From an uncultured Collinsella sp. (GTDB lineage Bacteria > Actinomycetota > Coriobacteriia > Coriobacteriales > Coriobacteriaceae): DNA of 7,459 bases. A model generated the notes under the pieces. The model searched no databases. It had not been told where the DNA came from and worked only from the letters and a program-made list of their open reading frames with translations. The position numbers and the translations under genes were made by a program. Of this stretch, positions 5,531 to 7,459 are shown piece by piece (the first letter of the stretch is position 1; each line of letters begins with the position of its first letter). The stretch covers positions 1 through 7,459 of the forward strand of contig CABURG010000083.1 in the NCBI GenBank assembly GCA_902493835.1, written 5' to 3'.

Positions 5531-5611
5531 TGCTATAGCACCCTCACCGGATACGGCGGTGCTGGAAGTCCATAAACTCTCATATGATAACAAACTGACG
5601 CGACGCGGCAC

Positions 5612-7459
5612 CTACGACAGGAAAATCCTCGTCCTGCCGTATGCGTCAATGGCAACTGGCAAACGTGTACCGTCACGCTCGACCAGATAGCGTACCTGCC
5701 GACGGCGCAAGCAGTCGCGGCAACGGACCTGTCCCGTCGCATCGGTAGCGCAGACGCCCTCGGCGGTCAGCAGGCAGTGCTCGCACACCATGAGCTCGGG
5801 ACGGTCGGCGTCGACCGGACCCCAGACGCCGGGTTCAGCAGCCAGTTCGGCAATACGCTCCGCATCATTGCCGAGCAACTCGGCCGGCAAGTACACCCGC
5901 CCCGCACCGAGTCCGCGCAGCCAGGTAAGCGTGGCCCGATTCGCGCAGAACACCGGCGCCGCCACGTCAAACGTCACGCCCAGCTCGCGAGCGATCACCA
6001 CCTGTCCCAGGTTGCGGCAGACAACGCGCCCGGCACGCTGCATCAGTGAGCGGGTCCAGTCAGCGTCACACGTGCGGCACACCTCGTCAAGCACCACAAC
6101 AGCGTCGGACAAATCGAGTTCTCCGCGCGGGTCGGCATCCATCAGCTGCCAAGCAAAAACCATGCGAGCGGGAACCGCGCACTCCACCAACTCCGTCGAC
6201 GCACCGCCATCCACCGTAACGCCCTCAAAGGGCAGCACCTCAACGGCACGCGCAACGGGCGCAATCGCATCCGCCTCGGCCCGCATGCGCTCCAACACCG
6301 CCGCCGTCTGATCCAACACGCCGGCGCTGCGAATCAGGTACACCTCGCAGCCCGTGTCAACCTTACGCTTGCAATGCACGACGACGCGCTCCCCCGCCGC
6401 GGCATCCACCGGACAGGGCACCTGCGGCCAGCGCTTGGGCACATCGGGACGCGCGTCGGCACCCGGATAGAACCGAATCTCGAGCGTGTCACCCGCCGCC
6501 ACGGCGGCATCGAGCTCAACGGTCACCTCTTCGTGGCCAACGGCCACCAGGCGTCCCACGCGCACGCCCTGGTTAATTGCGCGCTCAAAGCTCATCAGCT
6601 CGGCACCCGAACGCCCTCGCAGGTACGCATCGGTAAACCCACGGTTAAACGACCTCCCCAGCTCGCGTTCAAGCTCTTCCACGGCATCGGGGTCCCACGC
6701 GCCGTCGCGCAGCATATCGAGTGCCCGGCGCCACACCCGCACCACGTTGAATACGTAATCGGGGTTCTTCATGCGCCCCTCGATCTTGAGCGACGCCACC
6801 CCGGCAGCAACAAGCTCGGGTAAATGAGCAATGCCCAGATAGTCACGCGGGCAGAGCAGACGATCGCCTTCGACGGCGACAACGCTCTCCCCAGCCTCAT
6901 CCACCAAATCGTACGCCAGACGGCACGGCTGCGTGCAGTCGCCACGCATCGCCGACCGTCCGCGCCGCAGGGCCGAAAACTCGCACGCACCCGAATAGCC
7001 AATGCATATGGCGCCATGGCAGAACACCTCGATGGGCACGCCCGTGGCACATAGCGCCGCAATCTCGTCGACCGTCAGCTCGCGTGCCGTCGTCACGCGC
7101 TCGACCCCCAGCTCATCGGCGGCAAGCCGCACGGCGCCTTCGCTATGAGCGCCCGCCTGCGTGGACAGGTGAATCTCGACCCCGGGAATCGCCGCGCGCA
7201 GCGCGCAGGCCAACCCGGCATCGGCGACAATAAGAGCATCGGCGCCCAGCTCCAGTGCATGAGCTCCCAACGCCACCGCGTCGGACAACTCATCGTCAAA
7301 CACGAACACGTTGAGCGTTACGTACACACGCACGCCATGGGCATGCGCCACGGCGCAGCCGCGCGCAAACTCGTTATCCGTAAAGCCATGGGCGCTCACA
7401 CGGGCGTTAAAGCCGCCCAACCCCGCATAGATGGCATCGGCACCCGCGGCGATGGCCGC
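5612..7459 (-). CDS. Peptidase U32 family protein, long form (N-terminus outside window)
   Basis: The frame is open to the right edge, so 615 C-terminal residues are present and the true start is missing; a TTG at 7418-7420 lies inside the conserved GLGGFNAR motif and is not the start. U32 proteins include collagenase-like proteases and the RNA-hydroxylation proteins RlhA and TrhP. The signature region spans fragment residues 147-180: CHGAICIGYSGAC, then RGDCTQPCR, with C147, C152, C159, C175 and C179. SLKIEGRMKNPDYV (K225) follows. Some U32 members hold a 4Fe-4S cluster through such cysteines. A small beta domain (about 290-370) follows, then a second barrel-like half (about 395-560) with VCRNLGQVVIARELG and GAGRVYLPAELL. 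A tail has CEHC (559-562), C570 and CRDC (580-583). Function is most likely RNA modification or a related role; proteolysis is unproven for most members. Confidence 0.88.
   Translation of the reverse strand, partial: AAIAAGADAIYAGLGGFNARVSAHGFTDNEFARGCAVAHAHGVRVYVTLNVFVFDDELSDAVALGAHALELGADALIVADAGLACALRAAIPGVEIHLSTQAGAHSEGAVRLAADELGVERVTTARELTVDEIAALCATGVPIEVFCHGAICIGYSGACEFSALRRGRSAMRGDCTQPCRLAYDLVDEAGESVVAVEGDRLLCPRDYLGIAHLPELVAAGVASLKIEGRMKNPDYVFNVVRVWRRALDMLRDGAWDPDAVEELERELGRSFNRGFTDAYLRGRSGAELMSFERAINQGVRVGRLVAVGHEEVTVELDAAVAAGDTLEIRFYPGADARPDVPKRWPQVPCPVDAAAGERVVVHCKRKVDTGCEVYLIRSAGVLDQTAAVLERMRAEADAIAPVARAVEVLPFEGVTVDGGASTELVECAVPARMVFAWQLMDADPRGELDLSDAVVVLDEVCRTCDADWTRSLMQRAGRVVCRNLGQVVIARELGVTFDVAAPVFCANRATLTWLRGLGAGRVYLPAELLGNDAERIAELAAEPGVWGPVDADRPELMVCEHCLLTAEGVCATDATGQVRCRDCLRRRQVRYLVERDGTRLPVAIDAYGRTRIFLS

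Noticed and set aside
4286..5575. A 429-codon open frame on the plus strand opposite tyrS
   Set aside because: It mirrors tyrS codons in a GC-rich gene, and its translation is a low-complexity run of L, G, V, A, H and E with no family signature. The minus-strand frame has complete TyrRS motifs and a strong ribosome site.
5516..5611. N-terminal extension of TyrRS, or a T-box riboswitch in the same gap
   Set aside because: The extra 32 residues are unconserved and the ribosome site at 5523-5530 fits the shorter protein. The gap is too short for a T-box and lacks its conserved antiterminator bulge.
1..7459. CRISPR arrays, tRNA or rRNA genes, insertion sequences, phage or toxin-antitoxin genes
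   Set aside because: No regularly spaced repeat array, cloverleaf, transposase frame or phage protein was visible. Nearly all the DNA is accounted for by six conserved genes.

Overview
The window is about 7.5 kb of GC-rich, densely coded bacterial chromosome. Codon use, gene set and compact layout fit a gut actinobacterium of the Coriobacteriia, most likely Collinsella or a close relative. That assignment is an inference from general sequence character, with no marker gene behind it. All proteins belong to well-known families. I see no phage, plasmid, CRISPR or defence genes and no clear new multi-gene system. The points of interest lie in the non-coding DNA.

Layout, left to right. The plus strand carries the 3' end of a citrate synthase gene (1-216), a strong intrinsic terminator (241-277) and a Cof-type HAD phosphatase (303-1145). 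The remaining genes are on the minus strand: a second Cof-type HAD phosphatase (2056 to 1262), adenine deaminase (4080 to 2260), tyrosyl-tRNA synthetase (5515 to 4304) and a long U32-family protein whose 5' end lies beyond the right edge (7459 to 5612). The two HAD genes converge tail to tail across a 116-bp repeat-rich gap. No gene-free stretch exceeds about 225 bp.

The genes are mostly housekeeping: TCA entry, purine salvage (adenine to hypoxanthine), tRNA-Tyr charging, a probable U32 RNA-modification or peptidase-like protein, and two small-molecule phosphatases. Nothing shows that they work as one pathway. U32 and tyrS may be co-transcribed (96-bp gap, no terminator seen). tyrS ends in a strong terminator, and ade has its own candidate promoter and leader.

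The unusual non-coding structures are: (1) a 62-nt, two-part hairpin directly in front of the second HAD gene that buries its Shine-Dalgarno sequence; (2) paired GTCCCC motifs exactly 27 bp apart, found at the 3' ends of both the second HAD gene and ade, and probably a dispersed REP-like repeat; (3) a terminator-shaped hairpin with a T6 tract inside the ade leader, suggesting attenuation; (4) two further short hairpins in intergenic DNA, at 1162-1198 and 4208-4230.
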